NCBI GenBank assembly: GCA_964578835.1
Contig: CAZOEL010000005.1
Location: forward strand, 62,001 to 126,000
Direction of reading: 5' to 3'
Source of the DNA: CAZOEL01 sp964578835
Lineage (GTDB): Bacteria; Desulfobacterota; Syntrophobacteria; Syntrophobacterales; Syntrophobacteraceae
Length of the DNA: 64,000 nt
Part shown: in pieces, positions 9,301-17,940 of the stretch
Position numbering within the stretch: position 1 is the first letter of the stretch
Layout: each line of letters starts with the position of its first letter
The notes under the pieces: model-generated
The model's database searches: none
The model's input: only the letters and a program-made list of their open reading frames with translations
What the model was told of the DNA's origin: nothing
Position numbers and translations under genes: made by a program

Positions 9301-9701
9301 TGCTACTGTGTCATAAGGAATTTGATACTTCTGAGTGATTAGAAGAAAAAGAGGATTACTCCGAAGACCATGAAAGAAATAGCATCGAAGAAAGCAACAA
9401 CTCTGAGAGGAATTCATGGAATATTTGAGGCATACGTGCCGAATGTTTCCTTGACTATGGGGCATAAGGACCGGTTGGACCCCTTCGTAAAGTCAACGTG
9501 GCTTTCGCGCAAATCCCCTACCGGTGGCCATGTTGTTTGCAACAAAAAGTGATTTTTCGAAGAGCAAAGAGGCTAAATTTATGACACTTGTCAGCGGATA
9601 CACTCATTACATGGCCTTGATCCAAGTATCTATTCCTGATTGACAGGGCAATTTCGGAAACCTGGATAGAAAATGAGCGAACCGTGGGAATCAACTTTGA
9701 A
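9301..9701. other. Intergenic stretch without supported gene
   Basis: About 400 bp lie between the convergent J-domain gene and the DegT-family gene. A 60-codon frame at 9370-9552 has no ribosome-binding site and no recognisable protein character. No strong hairpin, tRNA or repeat was seen. Confidence 0.5.
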
Positions 9702-11003
9702 TCATCGGAACCGTTGAACAAAAAGCTCGAATGTTTCCACAAGTCGGTCCAGATCTCGCTTCGAATCAAACGGGTGCAGTCCAATATAGAACCCGCGATC
9801 ATGGACTTCATCCGCGCCAATTAAACTATTATCCTGCAACTCCGCGTATTGCCGACACACCGGTTGGCGCGCTAGATTGCCAGCAACAATGGGACGGGTC
9901 TCCACTCCTTCCATTTCCAGGTGCGCCAAGAGATCATTTTTCTGAAAGGGACACCCCTTAGCAAGCATAACCGGTAAGGCGAACCAAGAACATTCCGCAT
10001 CAGGGGAGACTTCCATCAAATACATAAAATCTTTGTGTTGATCAAAATATTGCCGCAAATAGGCAACATTGCTCAGCCGTTGAGAATGGAACGTCGGCCA
10101 TCGCAGGATCTGTTCAAGCCCGAAACCGGCCTGTAATTCAGTGGGACGAACATTGAACCCCCAACTCCAAAAAGTGTAGCGAGGGTCAAAACCCTTTTCT
10201 AGCGTAGTGTAAGAGTATTTTGTATTTCGACCCCAACCGTGTGCGCGTAACAGCCTGAGTTGATCAGAAAACTGCTGGTCCTGGCAGATGATCATCCCAC
10301 CTTCCAAGGTAGTGATATGATGTGAGAAAAAAAACGAAAAACTGCCGGCTATTCCAAACGTGCCGACTGGTTGCTTTTTAAATCTTGCTCCTAAAGCTTC
10401 ACAGCAATCTTCTATCAAGATCAAATCATGCTTTCTACAAATGCTTAAAACGCAGTCCATATTACAGGGATTGCCCATGAGGTGGACCAATGAGATTCCT
10501 CTAGTGCTTGATCGAATTTTTGCCTCTAGATCATCCATGTCCATATTCAGTGTTCTCGGGTCGGTATCAACAAATCGAACCTTGAGCCCAGCCATCATCA
10601 GCGACCAAATTTGTGTCGGCCAAGTAACCGATGGGATAAGAATCTCATCGCCAGGTTTCAATTGCCTAGTGCGCATATTGATAAGGGAAAAGGCGATGAG
10701 CAAGTCGGCTGAAGAGCCGCTATTCACCATAATCGCTTCGGTTCCTCCAAAACTCTTGGTGAATTGTCTTTCAAACTCCGCAGTCTTCTCAGCCATTGTT
10801 GTCCGGAAAGAACACAAGGAGTCAATAGCTGCAAGGATTTCTTCCGAGTCATAGCTCGGTTTGCTAAGGGGATACCAGTATTTGTGTGCTCTGTTGACTA
10901 CAGCCTGTGAAGCTTCGTGCATCAATGTCTCTATCGGTTCGCGTATTTTCTCGATCAGCCCGTCCAAATGATGAAAATGTTTCAAATCGAACTCCTTTTC
11001 CAT
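9702..11003 (-). CDS. colD: ColD-like GDP-4-keto-6-deoxymannose 3-dehydratase (DegT/DnrJ fold)
   Basis: The 433-residue protein is a DegT/DnrJ/EryC1/StrS fold-type I enzyme (VNSGSSADLL near 94-103, IEDCCEALG near 197-205). At the position of the PLP-binding lysine the motif reads SFFFSHHITTLEGG, placing His228 where aminotransferases have Lys. This His swap is the hallmark of the PMP-dependent 3-dehydratases ColD and RfbH/E1. It lacks the [2Fe-2S] cysteines of RfbH, which favours ColD, the enzyme that removes the C3 hydroxyl from GDP-4-keto-6-deoxymannose. Neighbouring gmd would supply that substrate, and the SDR gene would finish GDP-colitose. A perosamine-type aminotransferase is argued against by the missing lysine. 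Confidence 0.75.
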   Translation of the reverse strand: MEKEFDLKHFHHLDGLIEKIREPIETLMHEASQAVVNRAHKYWYPLSKPSYDSEEILAAIDSLCSFRTTMAEKTAEFERQFTKSFGGTEAIMVNSGSSADLLIAFSLINMRTRQLKPGDEILIPSVTWPTQIWSLMMAGLKVRFVDTDPRTLNMDMDDLEAKIRSSTRGISLVHLMGNPCNMDCVLSICRKHDLILIEDCCEALGARFKKQPVGTFGIAGSFSFFFSHHITTLEGGMIICQDQQFSDQLRLLRAHGWGRNTKYSYTTLEKGFDPRYTFWSWGFNVRPTELQAGFGLEQILRWPTFHSQRLSNVAYLRQYFDQHKDFMYLMEVSPDAECSWFALPVMLAKGCPFQKNDLLAHLEMEGVETRPIVAGNLARQPVCRQYAELQDNSLIGADEVHDRGFYIGLHPFDSKRDLDRLVETFELFVQRFR

Positions 11004-11945
11004 CTATGCTGGAAACCGATTTTTAAAATCTGCAATGACCGAGCGGATGCCTGTTTTCAGATCTATTCTGTGACGCCATCCAAGTGAACTCAATTTCTGT
11101 ATGTCAAGCAGCTTTCTAGGCATCCCATCCGGTTTCGTGTGGTCCCATTCCAGTTCTCCTGAAAATCCAACTAAGTCGGCTATTATTAAAGCAAGATCAC
11201 GTATGGTGTAATCAACTCCAGACCCAACGTTGATAATGTCGGGTGAATCATAATTTTTTAGCAAGAACAGACAAGCATCCGAGAGGTCGTCAACGTGGAG
11301 GAATTCTCGGCGGGCGGCGCCGGTTCCCCAGAGTGTCAATTTTGAAGCCCTGTTGCGCTTGGCTTCCTCGAAGCGGCGGACAAGGGCAGAGATGACGTGG
11401 GATCTCTCAAACTCGAAATGATCACCGGGTCCATAAACGTTGCATGGTATCGGACAAATCACATTCAACTTGAACTGCATATTGAGAGCACGGGCTAGCT
11501 GAATTCCGGCAATTTTAGCAATTGCATAGGATTCATTAGTTGGTTCCAAAGGGCCGTGCATCAGATATCTTTCCTGCATGGGTTGCGGCGATTCACGCGG
11601 GTAGATGCATGAGCTTCCTAAAAACAGCGTTTTGGTTACCTCGAAATCCTTACACGCCAACAAGAGATTGTTTTGAATCTCCAAGTTATCAACAAGGAAA
11701 TCGACGGGCGAAGTCATATTTGCAGCGATGCCGCCAACTTTGGCAGCTGCAATAACAACATATTCAGGATGGTTTTTCTCAAAAAAAAACCATACCGCAT
11801 CACGGGAAGTCAAATCCAGTTCGTGTCGCGAACACGTAAGGAGGTTTGAAAAGGCGGCGTTACGGAAACACCTTATTAGTGACGATCCAACTAAGCCACG
11901 ATGGCCGGCAATGAATATCCTAGATTGGGGAGTCAAAAAAGCCAT
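11004..11945 (-). CDS. GDP-L-fucose synthase / GDP-colitose synthase-like SDR
   Basis: The 313-residue short-chain dehydrogenase/reductase has an N-terminal NADP site (FIAGHRGLVGSSLIR) and the fucose-synthase signatures SSCIYPRESPQPMQE and NESYAIAKIAGIQLA (Tyr-xxx-Lys catalytic pair). These match GDP-4-keto-6-deoxymannose 3,5-epimerase/4-reductase (Fcl/WcaG) and its close relative ColC, which acts after ColD. Sequence alone does not separate Fcl from ColC. The ColD-like neighbour favours ColC or a dual use, and the GT11 fucosyltransferase-like domain at 34.4 kb could use either GDP-fucose or GDP-colitose. It lies directly between the gmd and colD-like genes, in the same direction. Confidence 0.8.
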   Translation of the reverse strand: MAFLTPQSRIFIAGHRGLVGSSLIRCFRNAAFSNLLTCSRHELDLTSRDAVWFFFEKNHPEYVVIAAAKVGGIAANMTSPVDFLVDNLEIQNNLLLACKDFEVTKTLFLGSSCIYPRESPQPMQERYLMHGPLEPTNESYAIAKIAGIQLARALNMQFKLNVICPIPCNVYGPGDHFEFERSHVISALVRRFEEAKRNRASKLTLWGTGAARREFLHVDDLSDACLFLLKNYDSPDIINVGSGVDYTIRDLALIIADLVGFSGELEWDHTKPDGMPRKLLDIQKLSSLGWRHRIDLKTGIRSVIADFKNRFPA

Positions 11946-11960
11946 GTGAGAACAACCTTG

Positions 11961-13124
11961 TCACATTCTAGTTTCAAAACTTTCGAAAACCGGGAACCCG
12001 TTCCGTTGGCATACGGACTGACGACCTGCTTCTTTGAGATCATAAGCAATCATCTCTGCAATCATTTCATCTAAAGTAACCCTTGGCTCCCATCCAAGTT
12101 TGATCCGAGCTTTAGTTGGATCGCCAACCAGTGTTTCGACTTCCGTTGGCCGGAAGTAGTTGGGGTCGACAGCAACAACAACTTGCCCATGCTTCAACGC
12201 AACACGTTTGCAATTAGAGGTTAGATGGGCAAGTAGTGGAGAATTGCGCGTAGAAAGGACAACCCCATACTCAGAGGCGTTTTCCCCGCACCAGTCGAGT
12301 TCAATTCCAACCATTGCAAAGGCCCGTTCACAAAACTCACGCACTGAGTGCTGCTTTCCGGTGGCTATGACATAATCGTCAGGTTCCTCTTGTTGTAAGA
12401 TTAGCCACTGGGCTCTCACATAGTCGCGCGCGTGTCCCCAGTCTCTAAGGGAATTAAGATTCCCCAGGAAGAGGACATCCTGGAGTCCCAATGCTATTCG
12501 GGCTGCTGCACGGGTGATTTTTCTTGTAACGAACGTTTCACCACGAACCGGAGATTCATGATTGAAAAGAATCCCGTTGCAGGCAAAGAAGTTGTAAGCT
12601 TCCCTGTAATTCACAGTGATCCAGTACCCATAGAGCTTGGCCACTCCATAAGGGGACCGTGGATAGAAGGCCGTACGCTCTGTCTGGGGTATCTCTTGCA
12701 CTTTGCCAAACAGCTCAGAGGTCGAAGCCTGATAGAATCGGGTTTTTCCCCCAAGTCCAAGAATGCGAATGGCCTCGAGAATGCGGAGCGGCCCAAGCGC
12801 ATCACAGTTGGCAGTGTATTCGGGGGTTTCGAAGGATACCTTCACGTGGCTCTGGGCCGCTAGATTGTATATTTCATCAGGTTGAACTTCCTGGATAATT
12901 CTAATGAGGTTCGTGGCATCAGTGAGGTCGCCATAATGCATAATGAAACGGAGTCCCTCTTCATGGGGGTCCTGATAGAGGTGGTCTACCCGTTGAGTGT
13001 TAAACAGGGATGCGCGGCGTTTGATGCCATGAACAGTGTATCCTTTCTCTATCAGAAGTTCTGCGAGATAAGCTCCATCCTGACCCGTAATGCCGGTAAT
13101 AAGAGCGACTTTGTTTTGGATCAT
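11961..13124 (-). CDS. gmd: GDP-mannose 4,6-dehydratase
   Basis: The 387-residue protein is clearly Gmd: ALITGITGQDGAYLAELLIEK (NAD(P)-binding, positions about 6-26), RRASLFNTQRVDHLY, NLAAQSHVKVSFETP and the Tyr-xxx-Lys pair in YPRSPYGVAKLYGYW. It converts GDP-mannose to GDP-4-keto-6-deoxymannose in the cytoplasm, the branch point for GDP-fucose, GDP-colitose, perosamine and rhamnose. It is the first gene of the minus-strand set gmd-SDR-colD-like. About 280 bp of non-coding sequence lie upstream, and probably hold its promoter, although no clear elements were found. Confidence 0.95.
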   Translation of the reverse strand: MIQNKVALITGITGQDGAYLAELLIEKGYTVHGIKRRASLFNTQRVDHLYQDPHEEGLRFIMHYGDLTDATNLIRIIQEVQPDEIYNLAAQSHVKVSFETPEYTANCDALGPLRILEAIRILGLGGKTRFYQASTSELFGKVQEIPQTERTAFYPRSPYGVAKLYGYWITVNYREAYNFFACNGILFNHESPVRGETFVTRKITRAAARIALGLQDVLFLGNLNSLRDWGHARDYVRAQWLILQQEEPDDYVIATGKQHSVREFCERAFAMVGIELDWCGENASEYGVVLSTRNSPLLAHLTSNCKRVALKHGQVVVAVDPNYFRPTEVETLVGDPTKARIKLGWEPRVTLDEMIAEMIAYDLKEAGRQSVCQRNGFPVFESFETRM

Positions 13125-13408
13125 GTGGCAACTCTCAGACTTGGGGTATAATAAGCGATCAAAAATACAGGGAATCAGAAAAGAGTATAGAGCTTGCCGT
13201 CTGGATCAACCTAAATCGCTTCTCCTTGGATTAGAATAGGCAAACAGCGCTAACCCATAATCAATGTGGCATGGCCATAAAGGCAGTGCGCCAATCTCGT
13301 AAGAATCGACTTGGGACTCAACCAGCAGCACACCCATACTATAGATCATGCCAGGGGAAACTTACAATCGGTTTTAGTTAAAATGGGAGAATACCGCATG
13401 CGGAGGCG

Positions 13409-14377
13409 CTATGAGTGTCTACGGCTTGCGCCAAGAGAAATCACTTTACTCGCCTGACTGTAAGGGTCAATCTCTTTTCTCAATATTCTCTGGATGATCG
13501 AATCCAAAGATGGGCCTTCAACCTCTAACCGTTCCAAGAGTCGATGAAGCGCCATATCTCTCAAAATTTCCAGGAAATGATTACGTGCTCTCTTTTTCTG
13601 AATTTCGAGCAGGCGGACTCCTCCATTTGAGAAAAGGAACTCTTTATGCTTTTCAATCGCCTGATATAGTTCATCAATCCCTTGTCCCTTGACAGCCTCG
13701 GTTTCGATAATGATCGGAGTCCACCCGGCGTCATCATGATTACGGATTCCCAAGTCTATCATGTTGCGAATATCTCGAACGGTCTTTCGGGTTCCCTCGC
13801 GGTCGGATTTGTTGACAGCAAATATTGCTCCAATCTCCATTATGCCGGCCTTAATGGCCTGCACCTCGTCGCCCATACCGGGAACAGTCACCAATACTGT
13901 TGTATGAGCGCTATGAGCGATTTCCACCTCATCCTGACCAGCCCCCACCGTCTCGATCATGATCACGTCCTTGCCCATGGCGTCGAGCACAGTGACCATA
14001 TCATTGGTCGATTTTGTCAACCCGCCAAAATGGCCTCGAGTGGCGAGGCTTCGAATGAAAACCTCGCTGTCATTGAAATGGCGCTGCATTCGAATGCGAT
14101 CGCCGAGAATGGCGCCTCCACTGAAAGGGCTGGTGGGATCGATAGCAAGAATGCCAACCTTCAAACCTTCTTTTCTGTAACGAATGGCAAGTTGGTCGAC
14201 AATAGAGCTCTTGCCTACGCCCGGCGACCCGGTAAGACCAATTATGAAGGCTTTTCCGGTATGGGGATATAATTCCCGAAGAATGGCGTGCGAGGAGGGC
14301 AATTGATCGTCGATGTCACGCAGCAAACGGGCAGTTGACCTGATGTCTCCAGCAAGAATCCGATCGACAATGCTCAT
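13409..14377 (-). CDS. meaB: Methylmalonyl-CoA mutase-associated GTPase MeaB
   Basis: The 322-residue G3E-family P-loop GTPase has a Walker A in GLTGSPGVGKSS (about residues 48-59), followed by IDPTSPFSGGAILGDRIRM and ETVGAGQDEVEIA, all typical of MeaB/ArgK. It protects and reloads the B12 cofactor of methylmalonyl-CoA mutase. The ATG at 14377 shares one base with the stop of the B12-subunit gene (TGATG), and a GTG one codon earlier is also possible. The order mutase large subunit, B12 subunit, meaB indicates one operon. Confidence 0.94.
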   Translation of the reverse strand: MSIVDRILAGDIRSTARLLRDIDDQLPSSHAILRELYPHTGKAFIIGLTGSPGVGKSSIVDQLAIRYRKEGLKVGILAIDPTSPFSGGAILGDRIRMQRHFNDSEVFIRSLATRGHFGGLTKSTNDMVTVLDAMGKDVIMIETVGAGQDEVEIAHSAHTTVLVTVPGMGDEVQAIKAGIMEIGAIFAVNKSDREGTRKTVRDIRNMIDLGIRNHDDAGWTPIIIETEAVKGQGIDELYQAIEKHKEFLFSNGGVRLLEIQKKRARNHFLEILRDMALHRLLERLEVEGPSLDSIIQRILRKEIDPYSQASKVISLGASRRHS

Positions 14378-14814
14378 CACAACATCTTCTCACTTTCAGC
14401 AAGCGGTTGACGAGGCATGATATTTTGGGCAACCCAGCAAGTGATGTCGCTGAGTCTCGCGCCGGGCTCAAATAACGCTTTGATTCCGATTTCCTTGAGC
14501 TTGGGGATGTCATCAAGTGGGAAGATGCCGCCTCCAATGACGGCAATGTCTTCAGCATTGTGCGTCTTGAGAAGCTCCATTATGCGGGGGAAAGTGTACA
14601 TGTGGGCGCCGGATAATATGCTGAGGCCTATGAGATCGACGTCCTCCTGAATAGCTGCGCTGACGATCTTTTCAGGAGTTTGGTGACAACCGGTATAAAT
14701 CACCTCGAAGCCGGAATCCCGAAAAGCCCTTGCAATGATGCGCGCTCCTCGATCGTGTCCGTCTAGTCCGGGCTTGGCGACAAGGATTCGAATCTTCCTC
14801 ACCGAATTATTCAT
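14377..14814 (-). CDS. Cobalamin-binding subunit of acyl-CoA mutase
   Basis: The 145-residue protein is a stand-alone B12-binding domain. The DxHxxG motif is present in LDGHDRGARI (His as lower axial ligand), followed by GLSILSGAHM and the later GGGIFP that lines the nucleotide tail. It pairs with the adjacent large subunit to form the active mutase. The start is placed at 14814 because a good AGAGGAAGGG ribosome site precedes it; the longer frame to 14895 would overlap the upstream gene. Some mutases fuse this domain, but here it is separate, as in many archaea and deltaproteobacteria. Confidence 0.93.
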   Translation of the reverse strand: MNNSVRKIRILVAKPGLDGHDRGARIIARAFRDSGFEVIYTGCHQTPEKIVSAAIQEDVDLIGLSILSGAHMYTFPRIMELLKTHNAEDIAVIGGGIFPLDDIPKLKEIGIKALFEPGARLSDITCWVAQNIMPRQPLAESEKML

Positions 14815-14857
14815 GCAAGGCCCTTCCTCTTGAGAAAGTTCAAAGTGAAAGCGGTAA

Positions 14858-16558
14858 TCAAAAAGTGCCGGGGTCCGTGTAGATCCCAAACACATCCCGG
14901 TAGAGATCGCAACACTCCTGCTCGGTGGCTCCAGCGCGGACAGCCTCGATAAGAGCGGGCATCACGTTATTTTCCCAGCTCGGCGGACCTTCGCAACGCT
15001 TTCTGAGCGCATCCAGCGCTTTCTGCAGCTGAACCTTGTTCCGCTGGGAAGTAAACCTCCTGGTTCGCTCGATCTGGGCGCGCTCGACTTCCTCGTCAAT
15101 ATTAAGAATAAATTCAAGGGGCGGTCTTTCAGAGGAATACTTGTTCACGCCGATGAGAGTTTTTTCCCCTTTCTCCAATTGCTGCTGAAAATGATAAGCT
15201 GCATCGGCGATTTCCATTTGAGGGTAATCCTTCTCGATGGCTGCAACCATGCCGCCCATTTCGTCAAGCTTGCGAATGTACTCATTGGCCTCTTCTTCCA
15301 TCCTATCGGTCAGAGCCTCGACATAGTAGGAGCCGGCAAGGGGATCGATTACATCGGCAACACCGGTTTCTTCGGCGAGAATCTGCTGAGTGCGCAGAGC
15401 GATGAGCACAGCCTGCTCGCTTGGAATCATGTAGACTTCATCGAGTGAATTGGTGTGGAGAGACTGTGAGCCGCCAAGGATAGCGGCAAGGGCTTCCGTT
15501 GTTGTGCGAATGATGTTGTTATAAGGTTCTTGCGCAGTGAGCGAACATCCGGCGGTCTGGGTGTGGAAGCGCATTAGCATCGAGCGCGGATTCATGGCCT
15601 TGAAGCGGTTTTTCATGATGCGAGCCCACATGCGTCGCGAGGCGCGCATCTTGGCGATCTCCTCGAAGAAATCTATATGTGAATTCCAAAAGAACGAAAG
15701 TCGTCCGGCAAAAGAGTCTACCTCAAGGCCGCGTTTTATGGCTTCTTCGACATAAGTAATGCCGTCATAGATAGTGAAGGCGAGCTCCTGGACAGCCGTA
15801 GCGCCGGCTTCACGAATGTGATAACCACTGATGCTGACGGTGTTCCAGCGCGGAACCTCACGGGCGCCGAATTCGATGGTGTCGGTGACAAGCCTCAGGC
15901 TGGGCTCTGGGGGGAGCATCAAGGTCTTCTGTGCAATAAATTCCTTGAGACAGTCGTTCTGGATGGTGCCCCCAAGCTTATGCCGCTTATAGCCTTCGTT
16001 TTCAGCATTCGCTATATACATTGCCCAGAGAACTGATGCAGGAGGGTTGATGGTCATGGAGGTAGTGACTTCTTCAAGGTCGATATTGGCGAAAAGCCGC
16101 CTCATATCGTCAATGGTGTCGATGGCCACGCCGCATTTACCGCATTCTCCACGAGCAAGAGGGGATTGCGTGTCATATCCCATGAGCGTTGGGAAATCGA
16201 ATGCCGTGCTCAAGCCCGTTTCTCCATGCTCGATGAGGTAGTGAAAACGCTTGTTTGTGTCATCAGCGCTGCCAAGGCCCGCAAACATGCGCATGGTCCA
16301 GGGCCGCGCGCGATACATCGTACTTTGAACGCCACGCGTATATGGGTATTCGCCCGGGAAGCCCAACTCTTCAAGGTAATCCTTCTCTCTGATGTCAAGG
16401 GGAGTATAAAGAGGCTTTATCTCCATATCCGAGATAGTGGAAAAGCGATCCGACCGCTCCGGCATCTTTTCAAGCGCTTTTCGATACTCTTCAAGCCACT
16501 CCTTGTGCTCCCTCTCGATTCTTTCCATACCGGATTCCGAAAACATTTTATTTCCCAT
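14858..16558 (-). CDS. Methylmalonyl-CoA mutase large (catalytic) subunit
   Basis: The 566-residue protein has the TIM-barrel substrate domain without the B12 domain. Recognisable segments are TMYRARPWTMRMFAG, GLSTAFDFPTLMGYD, GTIQNDCLKEF, VSISGYHIREAGA and RFHTQTAGCSLT. The Tyr of TMY matches the active-site Tyr of methylmalonyl-CoA mutase. The Ala in STAFDF differs from the Asp reported for 2-hydroxyisobutyryl-CoA mutase, so methylmalonyl/succinyl-CoA is the likeliest pair, but isobutyryl-type substrates are not excluded. AGGAGG precedes the ATG by about 8 nt. It would serve propionate or succinate metabolism. Confidence 0.9.
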   Translation of the reverse strand: MGNKMFSESGMERIEREHKEWLEEYRKALEKMPERSDRFSTISDMEIKPLYTPLDIREKDYLEELGFPGEYPYTRGVQSTMYRARPWTMRMFAGLGSADDTNKRFHYLIEHGETGLSTAFDFPTLMGYDTQSPLARGECGKCGVAIDTIDDMRRLFANIDLEEVTTSMTINPPASVLWAMYIANAENEGYKRHKLGGTIQNDCLKEFIAQKTLMLPPEPSLRLVTDTIEFGAREVPRWNTVSISGYHIREAGATAVQELAFTIYDGITYVEEAIKRGLEVDSFAGRLSFFWNSHIDFFEEIAKMRASRRMWARIMKNRFKAMNPRSMLMRFHTQTAGCSLTAQEPYNNIIRTTTEALAAILGGSQSLHTNSLDEVYMIPSEQAVLIALRTQQILAEETGVADVIDPLAGSYYVEALTDRMEEEANEYIRKLDEMGGMVAAIEKDYPQMEIADAAYHFQQQLEKGEKTLIGVNKYSSERPPLEFILNIDEEVERAQIERTRRFTSQRNKVQLQKALDALRKRCEGPPSWENNVMPALIEAVRAGATEQECCDLYRDVFGIYTDPGTF

Positions 16559-16575
16559 AGTCTTAACCTCCTGGG

Positions 16576-16614
16576 TTTACATAATGTAAAGACCAGCCAA
16601 ATTTTCCGGAAAAT
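16576..16614 (-). promoter_or_regulatory. Two palindromes in the mutase operon promoter region
   Basis: Just upstream of the mutase ATG are two perfect inverted repeats: TTTACAT-A-ATGTAAA at 16576-16590 and ATTTTCCGGAAAAT at 16601-16614. Both look like binding sites for dimeric regulators (TetR- or GntR-type would be typical). No specific regulator gene is seen in the window. Confidence 0.45.
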
Positions 16615-16685
16615 GAAGCGAGCGCGCGTGGAGTGCTTGCCTATTTTATTAAGGCGGGGACGAGAGAAATTCCAGGTGGAACAAC

Positions 16686-16717
16686 AAAAAAAGGCCGCTT
16701 CAATGCGGCCTTTTTTT
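16686..16717 (-). terminator. Intrinsic terminator after the radical SAM gene
   Basis: A perfect stem (16686-16698 with 16705-16717) with a six-base loop ends in a seven-base T-run on either strand, because the stem itself starts with seven A residues. It lies right after the stop of the minus-strand radical SAM gene, and separates it from the mutase operon. Confidence 0.9.
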
Positions 16718-16718
16718 A

Positions 16719-17861
16719 TTATACATACTGATCTGCAAGCTCCTTGATGACGCCTTCTATATCCTTGCCGGTTTGAGCTTCTAAATCGCGCTTTGCCTGC
16801 TCCAGGCGAGAGCGAACCAGGGGGTTCCCGAGCTCATCGGGAGAGTGAAGGGCGCCTCCACGGCGGCCCAATCTGAAAAGAAGCCTGTCCTCATCGGGAA
16901 GAGCAAGGTATTTATCTATTACGCCCAACATGAAATCCTTGTCCTTTGGCAAGGAGCCTTCCACCTCCTGAAGAAGATTCATGATGTGGTCGGATGTGAT
17001 GGTGCTTCTGATTCCATCGAGGGATTCTATCATGAGACGAATTTCGGACACCATCTCGTCGTCTGTGAGTGGAATGAAGCTTCCATCCATCAGATTTTCA
17101 TAAAGGGGAACGCGGGGCGGAATGCGAAGACTCCGCATTCGGATGAAATGGGGATCGATGGCGTTTAGAACTCTTGCCGTCTCCAACGCATGCTCTTTCG
17201 TCCAGGTCTTGCCGCCGAGCCCGGGCATGAAGTACTCGGAGAGCGTCATGCCCGCCTCGACTACTTTGCGGCCCGCGTCGATATGCTGGGCGGCTGTAGT
17301 CCCCTTTTTAACAAACTTGAGCACCTTATCCGATCCGCTCTCGAGGCCGATGTGAATCCGATCGAGCCCGGCTTCGCGGATCTCTCTCAGTTCTTCGACG
17401 CTCTTCCTCGAAAGGGTGCTGCTCCTGGCGTAAGAGGTTATTCGCTTGATTCCGGGAACTTTTTCATTCAAATACCGCAACGCATTCACCAAAACCCCGG
17501 CGCTGAGCTTGAGGCTGTCGGCATCCTGGATGAAGACGGTTCCATCGCCGGAAAAAGCCCACATAGCGACGTGACGGTAACAGGCATTGTAGGAAGCGCG
17601 GGTCAAGACGTGATTGATGACCTGCTGGGTCAATCGACCTCCAAATCCCATGGTGTGCGAAAGATTATGCAGGTCTTCCAGGATATCGTGTACGGCGTCG
17701 ATATCTTTCCGGATTTCTTCAAGGGATCTGCGGCTGAAGCTCTGTCTTTTGTAGACAGGACAAAAAGTGCACTTGCTCCATGGGCAGTTCCTGGTAAATC
17801 GCAGCAGAAGGCTTCCCGCTTCGCTTGGCGGACGTATGGGGCCTTGTTCAAAGTACATCAT
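16719..17861 (-). CDS. Radical SAM protein (COG1032-like)
   Basis: The 380-residue protein has a radical SAM cluster motif C-x4-C-x2-C in NCPWSKCTFCPVY near residues 29-41, followed by the SAM-binding ESGSD motif (GLESGSDKV) and a TIM-barrel pattern. The rest reads as the compact radical SAM family that includes oxygen-independent coproporphyrinogen III oxidase-like and Elp3-like proteins, with no B12 domain. The substrate is unknown. It is the first gene upstream of the mutase operon but is cut off from it by a terminator, so it is probably a separate unit. Confidence 0.8.
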   Translation of the reverse strand: MMYFEQGPIRPPSEAGSLLLRFTRNCPWSKCTFCPVYKRQSFSRRSLEEIRKDIDAVHDILEDLHNLSHTMGFGGRLTQQVINHVLTRASYNACYRHVAMWAFSGDGTVFIQDADSLKLSAGVLVNALRYLNEKVPGIKRITSYARSSTLSRKSVEELREIREAGLDRIHIGLESGSDKVLKFVKKGTTAAQHIDAGRKVVEAGMTLSEYFMPGLGGKTWTKEHALETARVLNAIDPHFIRMRSLRIPPRVPLYENLMDGSFIPLTDDEMVSEIRLMIESLDGIRSTITSDHIMNLLQEVEGSLPKDKDFMLGVIDKYLALPDEDRLLFRLGRRGGALHSPDELGNPLVRSRLEQAKRDLEAQTGKDIEGVIKELADQYV

Positions 17862-17940
17862 GCTTCTTCCTCCTTATCTCTCGTTGTCCCCATTATATAG
17901 CATAGATTGAAGGAAGTGGCGCGAGGGGCCAACAAAATCT

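Noticed and set aside
9370..9552. A 60-codon plus-strand frame after the J-domain gene
   Set aside because: No ribosome site and no protein-like pattern.
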